A DNA stretch of 33,480 nt. Origin: an uncultured Desulfobacterales bacterium. GTDB taxonomy: Bacteria; Desulfobacterota; Desulfobacteria; Desulfobacterales; JAHEIW01. Shown piece by piece: positions 8,398 through 16,937 of the stretch (its first letter is position 1; the number at the start of each line of letters is the position of its first letter). A model generated the notes under the pieces. That model saw only the letters and a program-made list of their open reading frames with translations, ran no database searches and had not been told where the DNA came from. Position numbers and translations under genes: made by a program. The stretch spans positions 1 to 33,480 of the forward strand of contig CAMYLV010000037.1 in NCBI GenBank assembly GCA_947259495.1. Reading direction: 5' to 3'.

Positions 8398-9777
8398 TTA
8401 ATCATCCGGTCGCAGGCGCCCGCGGTAAAGCGAAAAGAAAATCCCTCCAACGCAAAAGCATGAAAATATAATAAACGCTACCCGCACGCTTTTGATCAGC
8501 ATCGCATAGGATTGAGGCGTAATCTGCGCCCGTCCGATATAGCGCGCAAAAATCAGGGTCACAATCCCCATACTCAACATCTGCCCTAAAAGTCTCATGG
8601 TTCCTACCGATGCGGAGGCAATCCCGTAAAGACGCTTATCCACCGAACTCATAATGGCATTCATGTTGGGAGACGAAAACAGGGCAAAACCAAAGCCCAG
8701 AATCATCAGACTGGCAATAATGTAAGCCAGGGTCGTATGCGCATTCAGTGCAATTAAAAGCACCAGCCCCAGTGCCGTCAGGCCCATACCCAAAGATGAA
8801 ATCACGCGCGGCTCGACCCGGTCGGAGAGCCGGCCTGCAAGCGGAGAAAAAGTGGCCATCATAATCGGCGTTGACACCAGCACCACACCCGCACCCTGGG
8901 GCGATAAGCCTTTGATGTATTGCAGATATAAACTGAGTAAAAACCCAACTGCAAAGGTGGCACTGTAATTGATCAGCGCCGCCAAACATGAAAACGCGTA
9001 CGTCCGATTTGTAACAAACAGATTGACCTCAAATACCGGGCTCGCCACCACCAACTCCCATCTCGCAAAGGCCAGCAGCCCCACAACCCCAGTTAGGATT
9101 AAAATAATACTCATTGTCGCCGGCAGAATGGATATGCCGTACATAAACGCGAAAATGGCGGTGCCGTATATGATGGAGCCGGTTAAATCAAATTTTTGAC
9201 CCGGCAGGCCTTTCCATTCACCTTTTAGTTTAAAAACGATAAGCAGGATAATGAGCACGCCGAAGGGAATGTTGATCAGAAAAAGGCTGCGCCAGCTGAG
9301 ATGATGGGTTAAAAACCCGCCGAAAAACGGACCGCAGGACAATCCGATGTAAACTGCTGCCACAGCAATTCCCAGCACCTTTCCGCGTTCTTCAATCGGA
9401 TATACCGAACTTAAGATCGCAATTCCGGTGGCAAAAACCATGGCACTGCCGGCGCCCTGAAATATCCGATAAATGATCAGCATGGGCGCCGATGTCGCAA
9501 AGGCAGACAGAAGAGATGTCAGGGTAAAAAGCGACATACCGAGCATATAGATTCTTTTGCGACCGTAAATATCGGCCAGTTTGCCAAACGGCACCAGAGA
9601 CACGGCCGCTGCCAGCAGATAAGATGTCGCCACCCAACTCAAGACCACGGCATCGGTTTTAAATTCTTTTCCGATCACCGGCAGCGCAATATTGATCGAA
9701 GAGATCATAAAGGGGGTAATAAATGAACTCAGCGATGCAATCGTTAGGGCAGTTAATTTTGTGGCTCTGTCATTCAT
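8398..9777 (-). CDS. MFS drug/proton antiporter, EmrB/QacA (DHA2) type
   Basis: This 459-residue protein consists almost wholly of membrane helices. Motif A of the major facilitator superfamily reads GKLADIYGRKRIYM, and the motif-C-like segment of antiporters reads GLSCGPFFGGFL. The WRSLFLINIPFGV stretch is typical of DHA2 drug:H+ antiporters. It should sit in the inner membrane and export small molecules; the substrate is unknown. No EmrA-type adaptor or TetR-like regulator is adjacent. Translation ends 12 nt from the right end of repeat copy A. Confidence 0.88.
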   Translation of the reverse strand: MNDRATKLTALTIASLSSFITPFMISSINIALPVIGKEFKTDAVVLSWVATSYLLAAAVSLVPFGKLADIYGRKRIYMLGMSLFTLTSLLSAFATSAPMLIIYRIFQGAGSAMVFATGIAILSSVYPIEERGKVLGIAVAAVYIGLSCGPFFGGFLTHHLSWRSLFLINIPFGVLIILLIVFKLKGEWKGLPGQKFDLTGSIIYGTAIFAFMYGISILPATMSIILILTGVVGLLAFARWELVVASPVFEVNLFVTNRTYAFSCLAALINYSATFAVGFLLSLYLQYIKGLSPQGAGVVLVSTPIMMATFSPLAGRLSDRVEPRVISSLGMGLTALGLVLLIALNAHTTLAYIIASLMILGFGFALFSSPNMNAIMSSVDKRLYGIASASVGTMRLLGQMLSMGIVTLIFARYIGRAQITPQSYAMLIKSVRVAFIIFSCFCVGGIFFSLYRGRLRPDD

Positions 9778-10024
9778 TCTGCAACGGTAAATTTCTCGCG
9801 GTTTGGGATTTGCCCACCATACAGAATATAAAAAATCCTTGCAATCTAATCTGCCTTAAATTTAGCGTCATATAGGCAGCAGGAACCACTGTGTCCGGGT
9901 ACTGCTCCTGAAAATGGAGCCCTAATTGCATTGAACAGTGAACAAAGGTGATTTTCTCGCAAAGCGATACTCACAATGGTATGGTGGTATATCATGAAAG
10001 ATATGGCAGAAGGCGGGAATAGAA

Positions 10025-10077
10025 AAATATCCGACCCTGCCACCAGGGTTAAGTGTGGCGGGGTGGGCCGGATATTT
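10025..10077 (-). terminator. Terminator hairpin downstream of degP
   Basis: AAATATCCG..CCCTGCCAC pairs with GTGGCGGGG..CGGATATTT in a long stem, directly after the degP stop on the minus strand. The rest of the interval 9778-10100 shows no gene or clear site. Confidence 0.6.
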
Positions 10078-10100
10078 GTCTTTTCGGCGGGTATTGCTCT

Positions 10101-11537
10101 TTAGCTGATTTTAATCACGATAAAACCGGCGTTCGGTCTTTTAACCAGCAACTGGAGCTTATCCTTTTTTTCAAGTTCAGCGTGCAGCTCAGATGCTGCG
10201 GTAACCGGTTTGCGGTTGACTTCTTTGACCAGGTCCCCCTGGCGAATGCCGGCTTCAGCTGCTTTGCTGCCGGACTGAACGCCAACCACCAGCACGCCTT
10301 TTTCGGTTTCCGAGTGCCCGTAGCGTTTGGCCAATTCCGGTGTCATCTCAGCAATTCGAATACCGAGTTCGCCGCTGCTTTCCGGCTGCCGCCGGGCTAA
10401 TCGTTCTGAGTCATCCCGTTTGGCAATCTTGACTTTTACCGTTTTTTCTTTGCCATCGCGCAGGATCGTAATGGGGGTTTTTTGACCCACCGGTATTTCC
10501 GCAATGGTTCCCGTCAGCTCACGACTGGTGTTGACCGGTTTGCCATCTACGGCGACGATAATATCATTGGCCTTAATGCCGGCTTTATCCGCCGGATCCC
10601 CTTCAAAAACCTTGGCCACCAGCACGCCTTTTTTGTCTTTGATTCCGTAATATTCGGCCAATTCCGGTGTCAGGTCCTGAATACCGACACCCAGCCAGCC
10701 TCGCGTAACGGAACCGCTCTCTTCGAGTTGACGAATGATTCCCTGCGCCATATTCACCGGGATGGCAAATCCGATCCCCTGGCCCTGGGCAACGATGGCG
10801 GTATTGATACCCACCACCCTGCCTTTCATATTCAAAAGCGGCCCGCCGCTGTTGCCGGGGTTGATCGACGCATCGGTCTGAATAAAATCATCATAGGGGC
10901 CGCTGCCGATCACGCGCCCTTTGGCGCTGACAATACCGGCGGTTACCGTCTGTTCCAGGCCGAAGGGACTGCCCATGGCCACCACCCAGCTGCCCACTGT
11001 CAGCTGGTCCGAATCGCCCAGCTTCAGGGGAACCAGATTCGATGCGCCTTTGATTTTGATAAGGGCCAGATCGGTATTGGGATCGCGACCGACAATTTCA
11101 GCATCATATTCTTGATCATTGGACAAGCGCACCGTGATCTCGTCCGCACCTTCGATCACGTGATTATTGGTGACGATATGGCCTTTATCATCGATGATGA
11201 ACCCGGACCCCAGGCTTCTTTGCTTAAAATCCGGCGCCTGTTCATCAGAAAAGGGGCCGGAATCAGGATTTTTACGGTCGAATGGATTGCCGAAAAAGTG
11301 CCGAAATACCCGTCCGCCACCTTTAACCGTTTTTACGGTACGAATATTGACCACCCCCGGCTGAGCTTGCTTGGCCAGCTCACTGAAACTGGCCGGCACC
11401 ATCATGACCCCGGATTTCGTTTCAGGTGCTTCCCTGGCTGCAAGATCCGAATCGAGACCCGATAACCCCCATATGAATCCGGCGAATAAAATGATCATCA
11501 GGCCGCCGATAATCCTGTTTTTGTGTATGTGAGTCAT
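10101..11537 (-). CDS. degP: Periplasmic serine protease/chaperone DegP (HtrA), Do family
   Basis: This 478-residue protease degrades or refolds misfolded envelope proteins. An N-terminal hydrophobic segment (about 8-28) serves as signal peptide or anchor. The trypsin-like triad is complete: His126 in TNNHVIEG, Asp156 in NTDLALIKI and Ser230 in NPGNSGGPLL. Two PDZ domains follow (about 270-360 and 390-475), with GWLGVGIQDLTPELA opening the first. The ATG at 11537 has AAGAAGGAGAAAATT upstream; an upstream in-frame start at 11570 would lie inside a repeat. The two-component genes next upstream on the same strand suggest envelope-stress control, which is inference only. Confidence 0.94.
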   Translation of the reverse strand: MTHIHKNRIIGGLMIILFAGFIWGLSGLDSDLAAREAPETKSGVMMVPASFSELAKQAQPGVVNIRTVKTVKGGGRVFRHFFGNPFDRKNPDSGPFSDEQAPDFKQRSLGSGFIIDDKGHIVTNNHVIEGADEITVRLSNDQEYDAEIVGRDPNTDLALIKIKGASNLVPLKLGDSDQLTVGSWVVAMGSPFGLEQTVTAGIVSAKGRVIGSGPYDDFIQTDASINPGNSGGPLLNMKGRVVGINTAIVAQGQGIGFAIPVNMAQGIIRQLEESGSVTRGWLGVGIQDLTPELAEYYGIKDKKGVLVAKVFEGDPADKAGIKANDIIVAVDGKPVNTSRELTGTIAEIPVGQKTPITILRDGKEKTVKVKIAKRDDSERLARRQPESSGELGIRIAEMTPELAKRYGHSETEKGVLVVGVQSGSKAAEAGIRQGDLVKEVNRKPVTAASELHAELEKKDKLQLLVKRPNAGFIVIKIS

Positions 11538-11557
11538 AATTTTCTCCTTCTTAACAC

Positions 11558-11771
11558 CCGAATTTTGCATGAAAATTAATGCGAAGTTGAGATTAAATTT
11601 TCACCCGACAGGCGCGCCGCAAACTTCCATCTGCTGCTTTATTCAGGGCGAAGCATAGTTAACTATAGCTTCGCCCTGAAGTATCCCGTTCCGTTGGATG
11701 ACGCATCTGAATTTTTAAAGTTAAGGAGCGTCTCCTTGCATGTGAAAGCCTCCGACTCGTGCAAAATTCAG
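11558..11771 (-). repeat. Structured leader repeat, copy 2
   Basis: Read on the minus strand, this begins CTGAATTTTGCACGAGTCGG and ends CATGCAAAATTCGG, with the terminal inverted repeats of copy 3. The inner hairpin CAGGGCGAAGC/GCTTCGCCCTG is perfect; in copy 3 the same position is AAGGGCG/CGCCCTT, so an A:T pair has become C:G. The right-hand stem is partly deleted. The 3' end lies 20 nt before the degP start codon, leaving just room for the ribosome-binding site. Confidence 0.8.
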
Positions 11772-11939
11772 TTAATAATAATTAATCGCAATAGAAACTA
11801 TTGGTTTCAAATAGTAGTTTGTCAAGATAACCTCAAGATGACCATAAAATGATCAAAAAGTTATTTTGGGAGCGGAATCCATTCGACACAAAGGGACAAA
11901 TCAGACAAAAGTTGCCGATTTAACAACAAGTTATCGGAG

Positions 11940-12019
11940 TGATGGAGTCGTGGAGTAATGGAAAAATGAAAGGGGAAAATTCCAATGATTTCAAAGAATC
12001 CCAACGCTCCAGATTGGAG
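11940..12019. repeat. TGGAGT/TTCCA short interspersed array
   Basis: Repeated units TGGAGT, TGGAA, TTCCA and CTCCA occur on both strands between the histidine-kinase stop and the degP leader repeat. The remaining 11772-11939 is AT-rich and shows no gene. Confidence 0.4.
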
Positions 12020-12031
12020 ATAGCAACCCGG

Positions 12032-13465
12032 CTATCGGCTAAGAGATGAAGGTTTTGAAATTTGTTTTGGGAGGGTGATGGTGAAACTGCTGCCTTGGTT
12101 TAGCTCACTGGTAACCGCTATATTGCCCCCGTGGGCTCTGGCAACAGCCTGGGCAAAGCTCAGGCCCAGGCCGATACCGGCCTCTGAACGACTGGGATCA
12201 CAACGAAAAAAACGCTCAAAAATACGGTGTCTATCTTTTTCGGATATGCCGATACCGCTATCTTTGACCGTAAGGGCAACGGCGTGATTATTTTCCGCAT
12301 TAACCGCTACGTCAACCTTGCCGCCGGCGGGTGTGTATTTGATGGCATTATCCAGCAGGTTGGCAATCATTCTTTGAATCAGGCGATTATCACCAAAAAT
12401 GTTGAAATTGCCGGAAACATCACAAATTAGCCTTAAATCTTTATCTTCTGCCGGTGCCTGGAACAGTTCACAGGCATCACGCACCAATTCGCCAATGTTC
12501 ATTTCTGCGGCATCGAGTTGATTAACACCGGCTTCGGCCTTGGAGATAACCAGCATGGTGTTGATCATATCCAGCAGCCGGTCGCACTCTTCGATGGTGC
12601 TGGCCGCCATGTTTTCATAATCTTTTTTAGAGACGCCGGTGGCCATCGAAACTTCAGATAGCCCCCGGATACGGGTGATCGGACTTTTCAGATCGTGGGC
12701 AATGTTGTCGCTCATTTCCCGGATGCCGGTGACCAGAGTTTGAATGCGGTCCAGCATCTGGTTGAAGGTGATGGCCAGCTGGTCGATCTCGTCCTGGTTT
12801 TTTTTCACCGGCACCCGCTCTGTGAGACTGCCTTCTGATATATGCCGGGCCGTCTGCGTAACGGATTCGACACCTGCCAGGGCCCTTCTGGCCATAAACC
12901 ATCCGACAAGCGCAGCAAAAACAAATAAAGCGGCCATGGTGGTCACAAATATCTTACGAAAGGCTTCAATAAAACGAGTGTAGCTTTCCATGGATTGACC
13001 CAGCTGCAGAATGATGCTGCGGCCGATATGGGTATACAGAATCCGGATTTTATGCTTACGATCCGGCAGGCTGATGGTATCAAAAACCGGTCGTTTTTCA
13101 CGGATCAGTTGATTGATGGCTGTCTGGCCAATACCGATATCAAGCCAATAGGACATATTCGAAGAAGAAAATTCCTGGCCATCGAAAGAAAGCAATCGGA
13201 AAAATATCTTCTTTTCGCCGGCAGCCTGGGCCTCAAAGATGATCTGGCGCTTAACCGCTTCACTGCCCCGTAGCTTTAGAATTGAAGACAGGGTTCGCGC
13301 CTCACCCAGCAGGTCTTGATCGGTACGATCCCTGATAACGGAAGTAATTAAAAAATAAAAAAAGAAAAAAGCTACGCAGGAGGTTAGCATAAAGATGCCC
13401 GCATACCAGAGCGTGAGGCGAAACGCCAGAGTATGACGGATATTATTGATCTTCTTTAAGAACAT
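12032..13465 (-). CDS. Membrane sensor histidine kinase (HAMP, HisKA, HATPase)
   Basis: This 477-residue kinase has two membrane segments (about 22-44 and 172-192) flanking a ~125-residue periplasmic sensor region, then a HAMP domain (192-245). The H-box NIAHDLKSPITRIRG holds the phospho-acceptor His257. The ATPase domain has the N-box NLLDNAIKYTPAGG, DSGIGIS and GIGLGLSFAQAVARAHGG. The layout resembles CusS/heavy-metal sensor kinases, but the sensor region does not show what is sensed. The start overlaps the response-regulator gene by 23 bp, so the two are translationally coupled. Confidence 0.92.
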   Translation of the reverse strand: MFLKKINNIRHTLAFRLTLWYAGIFMLTSCVAFFFFYFLITSVIRDRTDQDLLGEARTLSSILKLRGSEAVKRQIIFEAQAAGEKKIFFRLLSFDGQEFSSSNMSYWLDIGIGQTAINQLIREKRPVFDTISLPDRKHKIRILYTHIGRSIILQLGQSMESYTRFIEAFRKIFVTTMAALFVFAALVGWFMARRALAGVESVTQTARHISEGSLTERVPVKKNQDEIDQLAITFNQMLDRIQTLVTGIREMSDNIAHDLKSPITRIRGLSEVSMATGVSKKDYENMAASTIEECDRLLDMINTMLVISKAEAGVNQLDAAEMNIGELVRDACELFQAPAEDKDLRLICDVSGNFNIFGDNRLIQRMIANLLDNAIKYTPAGGKVDVAVNAENNHAVALTVKDSGIGISEKDRHRIFERFFRCDPSRSEAGIGLGLSFAQAVARAHGGNIAVTSELNQGSSFTITLPKQISKPSSLSR

Positions 13466-14120
13466 AGCCTACTCCGCGCACCGTATGAATCATCTTGGTG
13501 GGAAATCCTTTGTCAATTTTTTCACGCAGCTTGTAAATTCTGGATTCAACCACATTGGTCTGGGGATCAAAATAATAATCCCAGACATGTTCCATAATCA
13601 TGGTTTTAGATACCACCCTGCCGGCATTGCGCAGCAGGTACTCCAGCAGCGAAAATTCCAACGGCTGCAAATCAATTTTTTGGCCGGCGCGCACAACTTC
13701 CCGGGTAATCAGATTCATACTGATATCGGCAACAGTCAGTTTCGTCGGCGCAGCAGCATCGCTGCTGCGCCGAATCAGGGCCTGGAGCCGGGCCAGCAAT
13801 TCGGAAAAGGCAAAGGGTTTCGTCAAATAGTCATCGGCGCCGATCTGCAGCCCTTTTACCCGATCGCCGACTTCTCCTCTGGCACTTAAGATAATGATCG
13901 GTGTTTTAAGATTTTCGCGGCGCATACTTTCAATCAATCTCAGGCCGTCTATTTTCGGCAACATTATATCGATAACGGCAGCATCGTATGGTTCGGTTAA
14001 GGCCATATGCAAACCGTCTTCACCGTTGTTTTCATGGTCTACGGCAAAACCCTCAGCTTTTAAGCCCTTGATAATAAAAGAAGCAATTTTTTGATCATCT
14101 TCAACCAGCAGTATCCTCAT
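13443..14120 (-). CDS. OmpR/PhoB-family response regulator
   Basis: This 225-residue regulator has a receiver domain with the acidic pair Asp8-Asp9, phospho-acceptor Asp51 (AAVIDIMLPKIDG), Ser79 and Lys101 (DDYLTKPF). A winged-helix DNA-binding domain follows at about 130-222, ending IHTVRGVGYVLKE. It is the partner of the overlapping sensor kinase. CusR/CopR-like regulators give the closest general resemblance. The target genes cannot be read from the sequence; degP lies downstream on the same strand. Confidence 0.93.
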   Translation of the reverse strand: MRILLVEDDQKIASFIIKGLKAEGFAVDHENNGEDGLHMALTEPYDAAVIDIMLPKIDGLRLIESMRRENLKTPIIILSARGEVGDRVKGLQIGADDYLTKPFAFSELLARLQALIRRSSDAAAPTKLTVADISMNLITREVVRAGQKIDLQPLEFSLLEYLLRNAGRVVSKTMIMEHVWDYYFDPQTNVVESRIYKLREKIDKGFPTKMIHTVRGVGYVLKEDQ

Positions 14121-14205
14121 AGGATTCTCCGATACGATTTCGAAGCCAGTTGCTTATAGATAACTTGTAAATGGCATAAGGTAAATTGAAATGAAAATTT
14201 ATTAA

Positions 14206-14358
14206 ACTGCGTTTTCATTCATAAATGAGGGATTTTTTTGATGAGCCCGGCCGCACAAGGGGTTTAATTCAAGGCGTACTTAAAGTACGTTGAGGATTAA
14301 ACCCCGCGGAGAACAGAGCTCATCGCAAAAATAGCAATTTAGGAATGAAAACGGCCGG
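14206..14358. repeat. Nested palindromic element at the 3' end of prmA
   Basis: Outer arms (GTTTTCATTC at 14211 and GAATGAAAAC at 14343, extending inward to GATGAGC/GCTCATC) enclose an inner hairpin GGGGTTTAAT/ATTAAACCCC with a tip CGTACTTAAAGTACG. The prmA stop codon and its last few codons lie in the right outer arm. It may serve as a terminator for prmA. A related nested design is at 27742-27844. Confidence 0.65.
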
Positions 14359-15262
14359 CAATGGCTGCCCACTCTTCTAGTTCGCGTATCTCCAATATTT
14401 CAAACCCCATATTTTTCATCCCGGCGGCCACCAGTTTTTTATTTTCTGCAAACATCCCCGAGCAGACGAAAATGCCGCCTCGAACCAGGGTCCGGGGCAG
14501 ATCATCCAGCAGTTCTATAATCACATGGGTAAAAATGTTGGCTGCAATAAAATCATATTTTTCCGTGATACCCGTCAGAAGATTGCCGGTCTGCAAAAAA
14601 AAGTCGCCGGAATCCAGCCCGTTCAGCTTGAGATTGGCGGCCGCCACATCTACGGCTGCCGAATCTTTATCAAGACCGCAAACAAAACCCGCGCCCAGCT
14701 TGGCTGCTACAATCATCAGTATGCCGGAGCCGGTACCGAGGTCTAAAAACGAATCGCCCTGATTAAGATAATCTTCAATCAGACGAATGCATAAAGCCGT
14801 GGTCGGGTGAGTTCCGGTACCAAATGCCATGCCGGGATCCAGTTCCAACACGATATCGCCGGGATGCTCTGTGTAAGCGCACCAGGAAGGTTTGACGACT
14901 ATTTTTTGCCCGATTTTTTGGGGCTCAAAAAAAGCCTTCCAGGCCTCGGCCCAGTCTTCTTCATCCAGTTCTTTATAACTGACACGATAAAGCAGCACAA
15001 AATTCTTTTTTAAAAGAGACAGTTTTTTTTCCAGCGCCCTGCAGCATTTTTTGGCCTGCCGGTCTTTTGGAAAATAACCGACCAGCGCGTGCTGCTTCGC
15101 TCGACCTATCGAGTCCTCAGCCCAGCCCCCGGTCGGCTCTATCGCCGGGTCCTCTTCGACCAAACCTTTCAGGTCGAATTCGAAAAACAGGTTGGTAATG
15201 AGTTCGCCAGCAAGGTGATTGTCCTCGGCATCAAATACAACTTTTGCTTCAATCCATTTCAT
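14339..15262 (-). CDS. prmA: Ribosomal protein L11 methyltransferase
   Basis: This 307-residue enzyme methylates lysines and the N-terminus of ribosomal protein L11 using S-adenosylmethionine. The N-terminal substrate-recognition domain opens KWIEAKVVF. The signature GMAFGTGTHPTTALC is followed by the SAM-binding loop LDLGTGSGILMIVAAKLGA and FIAANIFTHVI. The frame is open to 15370, but that extension translates repeat DNA; the ATG at 15262 fits the family start. The last residues (GRFHS) are encoded by an arm of a palindrome. It may be transcribed after the radical SAM gene across repeat copy B. Confidence 0.9.
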   Translation of the reverse strand: MKWIEAKVVFDAEDNHLAGELITNLFFEFDLKGLVEEDPAIEPTGGWAEDSIGRAKQHALVGYFPKDRQAKKCCRALEKKLSLLKKNFVLLYRVSYKELDEEDWAEAWKAFFEPQKIGQKIVVKPSWCAYTEHPGDIVLELDPGMAFGTGTHPTTALCIRLIEDYLNQGDSFLDLGTGSGILMIVAAKLGAGFVCGLDKDSAAVDVAAANLKLNGLDSGDFFLQTGNLLTGITEKYDFIAANIFTHVIIELLDDLPRTLVRGGIFVCSGMFAENKKLVAAGMKNMGFEILEIRELEEWAAIAGRFHS

Positions 15263-15301
15263 ATTAGAAATTCTCACCGCAGAGACGTATAAGATGTTTT
15301 T

Positions 15302-15574
15302 TACCGCAAAGACGCAGAGTTCGCAGAGAGAAAGTTTCTTTGCCTTGTCGCTGAGAGGCCGACAAGGCAAAACAGCTCAACCCTTCGGGTTATAAATTAA
15401 ATTTATTCTTAAAATTATTCATCCAGTCACTAATATTGCTAAAATAGTGCTTAACGGATGTGATTTGTTATCTGCTCGATACTTGCCAAAGGCAGATTGT
15501 TTGGTCTGATTTCCCCTCTCAGGAAATCAGACCAAGAAAAAATACTCTCTGCGATCTCTGCGCCTCTGCGGTGA
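15302..15574. repeat. 274-bp structured repeat, copy B
   Basis: This has the same order of parts as copy A: terminal inverted repeats ACCGCAAAGACGCAGAG / CTCTGCGCCTCTGCGGT, the identical stem TTTGCCTTGTC/GACAAGGCAAA, a small hairpin AACCC-TTC-GGGTT, an ATCTGC/GCAGAT stem and a perfect 14-bp stem TTGGTCTGATTTCC with loop CCTCTCA (15501-15535). The final stem matches copy A at only about 4 of 14 positions yet pairs fully. A lone terminal fragment (CACCGCAGAGACG) lies at 15275-15287. The element lies between the radical SAM stop and the prmA start. Confidence 0.85.
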
Positions 15575-15577
15575 ATC

Positions 15578-16894
15578 CTAAAATTTCTCCTTGGGTGGGT
15601 TGAAGTAGCCGAATTTGATATTCGGAAATTCCTGCCGGATGTGTTCCAGCAGATTCTGCATCCCGATGGGTGTGTCATTTCGGGCCACACCATTCATTAT
15701 CTCAAAATATCGCAGCGGATCGAAATTCAAGTTGCGCCACTGGATCATGTGAATCGGGTATGACTTTAAAAAACTTTTCAATGCTTCTATTTCCATTGGT
15801 GTATCCGTAAACCCGGGACAATTTAAATAATTAACCGCCACAAAAAGACCGCTCCTCAGAGCAATATCCATGCTTTTCAAAACATCGGAAAACCTATAGC
15901 CTTTCGGGCGAAAATAGGCCTGATAACACTCCTGGCGCACACTGTTCATGCTGACCCGGATGCTGTCCAGCCCGGCATCGATCACCTGTTGTAATGCTGG
16001 CTGCAGGCTGGCGTTGGTGTTCATATGAATGGTGCCCCGGGCCGTTTCAGAACGAATCAAACGAATCGCCGGTGCAATTACCTTCGCCGCCAGCAGCGGG
16101 TCACCTTCGCACCCCTGTCCGAAACTGACCACACTTTTTTTGACCCGTTTTATATGCACCAGAGCCATTTGCGCTATTTCTTCCGGTGACGGAGTGAAGC
16201 CGATGCGGTCCTGGCTGTTGGGAATATCGCTGTGTTTCTGTAATGACAAGCACCCCAGGCAGCGGGCATTGCATTGTTTGGCGGTGGGCAATGGCGCTTC
16301 ATAGCGGCCCAGAAAAAAATTTTTAGCCGCCGGGCACCCGAACTGCAGGGCACATTTTTCAAGATGGGCCCTCAAGCGATTGGCAGGCATCTGTTGGCGC
16401 ATCATGTCGATGCCGAAAGCAACATCATCTGGTTTCATCAACCGCAGGTCCTGTCGCTTTTCCCGATCCACACGAATAACCGCAGATCGAAATTTGCCCC
16501 GGTGCCATCCCACAGCACCATAGGAAAAAAGCGGCAGCGTTCGTGATTTTTGTTTTTCAACATAAGTACCCAGTTGCGAAATGACATAACCCGGTGAATT
16601 AAATGCGGTCACCGGAAATAGCGGCTGGCCAGGAGCGTACGGGTCTTCATTTACGGTTTCAATCCGGCCCGATTGCAAATTCAACAAAACCGGCCGGCGT
16701 TCCGGCAGGTACATCAGTTCGCTGCCAAAAGGCATGTTGCGGGTATTGTTCAGCGTCAGCGGTGTTGGCGTTGTCCCGTCCGTCCCAACTGCAGCATAGC
16801 CGTCGAGCTCAAAAATTTCTCCGGCCGCATTGGCCACCAGCGCAGTCAACAAACCAATCTTCCTTTTAGCTGATTTTAGTTCATTTTTCTTCAA
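15578..16894 (-). CDS. Uncharacterised radical SAM protein
   Basis: This 438-residue protein has a 4Fe-4S binding motif of the form Cys-x3-Cys-x2-Cys (CNARCLGC, about residues 210-217), later the segment SFGQGCEGDPLL in the place of the glycine-rich SAM motif, and MNTNASL and VNYLNCPG as expected for a radical SAM barrel. About 200 residues precede the cluster motif, more than in most family members, and contain no domain I recognise. No substrate is proposed. The start is a TTG with only a weak upstream AGG. It follows the receiver/PPDK-N gene by 43 bp and is probably co-transcribed with it. Confidence 0.82.
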   Translation of the reverse strand: MKKNELKSAKRKIGLLTALVANAAGEIFELDGYAAVGTDGTTPTPLTLNNTRNMPFGSELMYLPERRPVLLNLQSGRIETVNEDPYAPGQPLFPVTAFNSPGYVISQLGTYVEKQKSRTLPLFSYGAVGWHRGKFRSAVIRVDREKRQDLRLMKPDDVAFGIDMMRQQMPANRLRAHLEKCALQFGCPAAKNFFLGRYEAPLPTAKQCNARCLGCLSLQKHSDIPNSQDRIGFTPSPEEIAQMALVHIKRVKKSVVSFGQGCEGDPLLAAKVIAPAIRLIRSETARGTIHMNTNASLQPALQQVIDAGLDSIRVSMNSVRQECYQAYFRPKGYRFSDVLKSMDIALRSGLFVAVNYLNCPGFTDTPMEIEALKSFLKSYPIHMIQWRNLNFDPLRYFEIMNGVARNDTPIGMQNLLEHIRQEFPNIKFGYFNPPKEKF

Positions 16895-16937
16895 CGATTT
16901 GCCTAATCGACCATTAAACTAATTAAACAAGCCGATT

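Noticed and set aside
9846-10043. 65-codon minus-strand open frame between the MFS gene and degP
   Set aside because: It has no ribosome-binding site or recognisable features and runs into the degP terminator hairpin.
10482-11465. 327-codon plus-strand open frame opposite degP
   Set aside because: It is antisense to degP, whose catalytic triad and PDZ domains are clear; the predicted product resembles no protein.
11538-11570. Longer degP start at 11570
   Set aside because: It lies in the leader repeat, while the ATG at 11537 has a strong ribosome-binding site and starts the signal segment.
15263-15370. Longer prmA start at 15370
   Set aside because: The extra 36 codons translate repeat DNA and the family N-terminus begins at the ATG at 15262.
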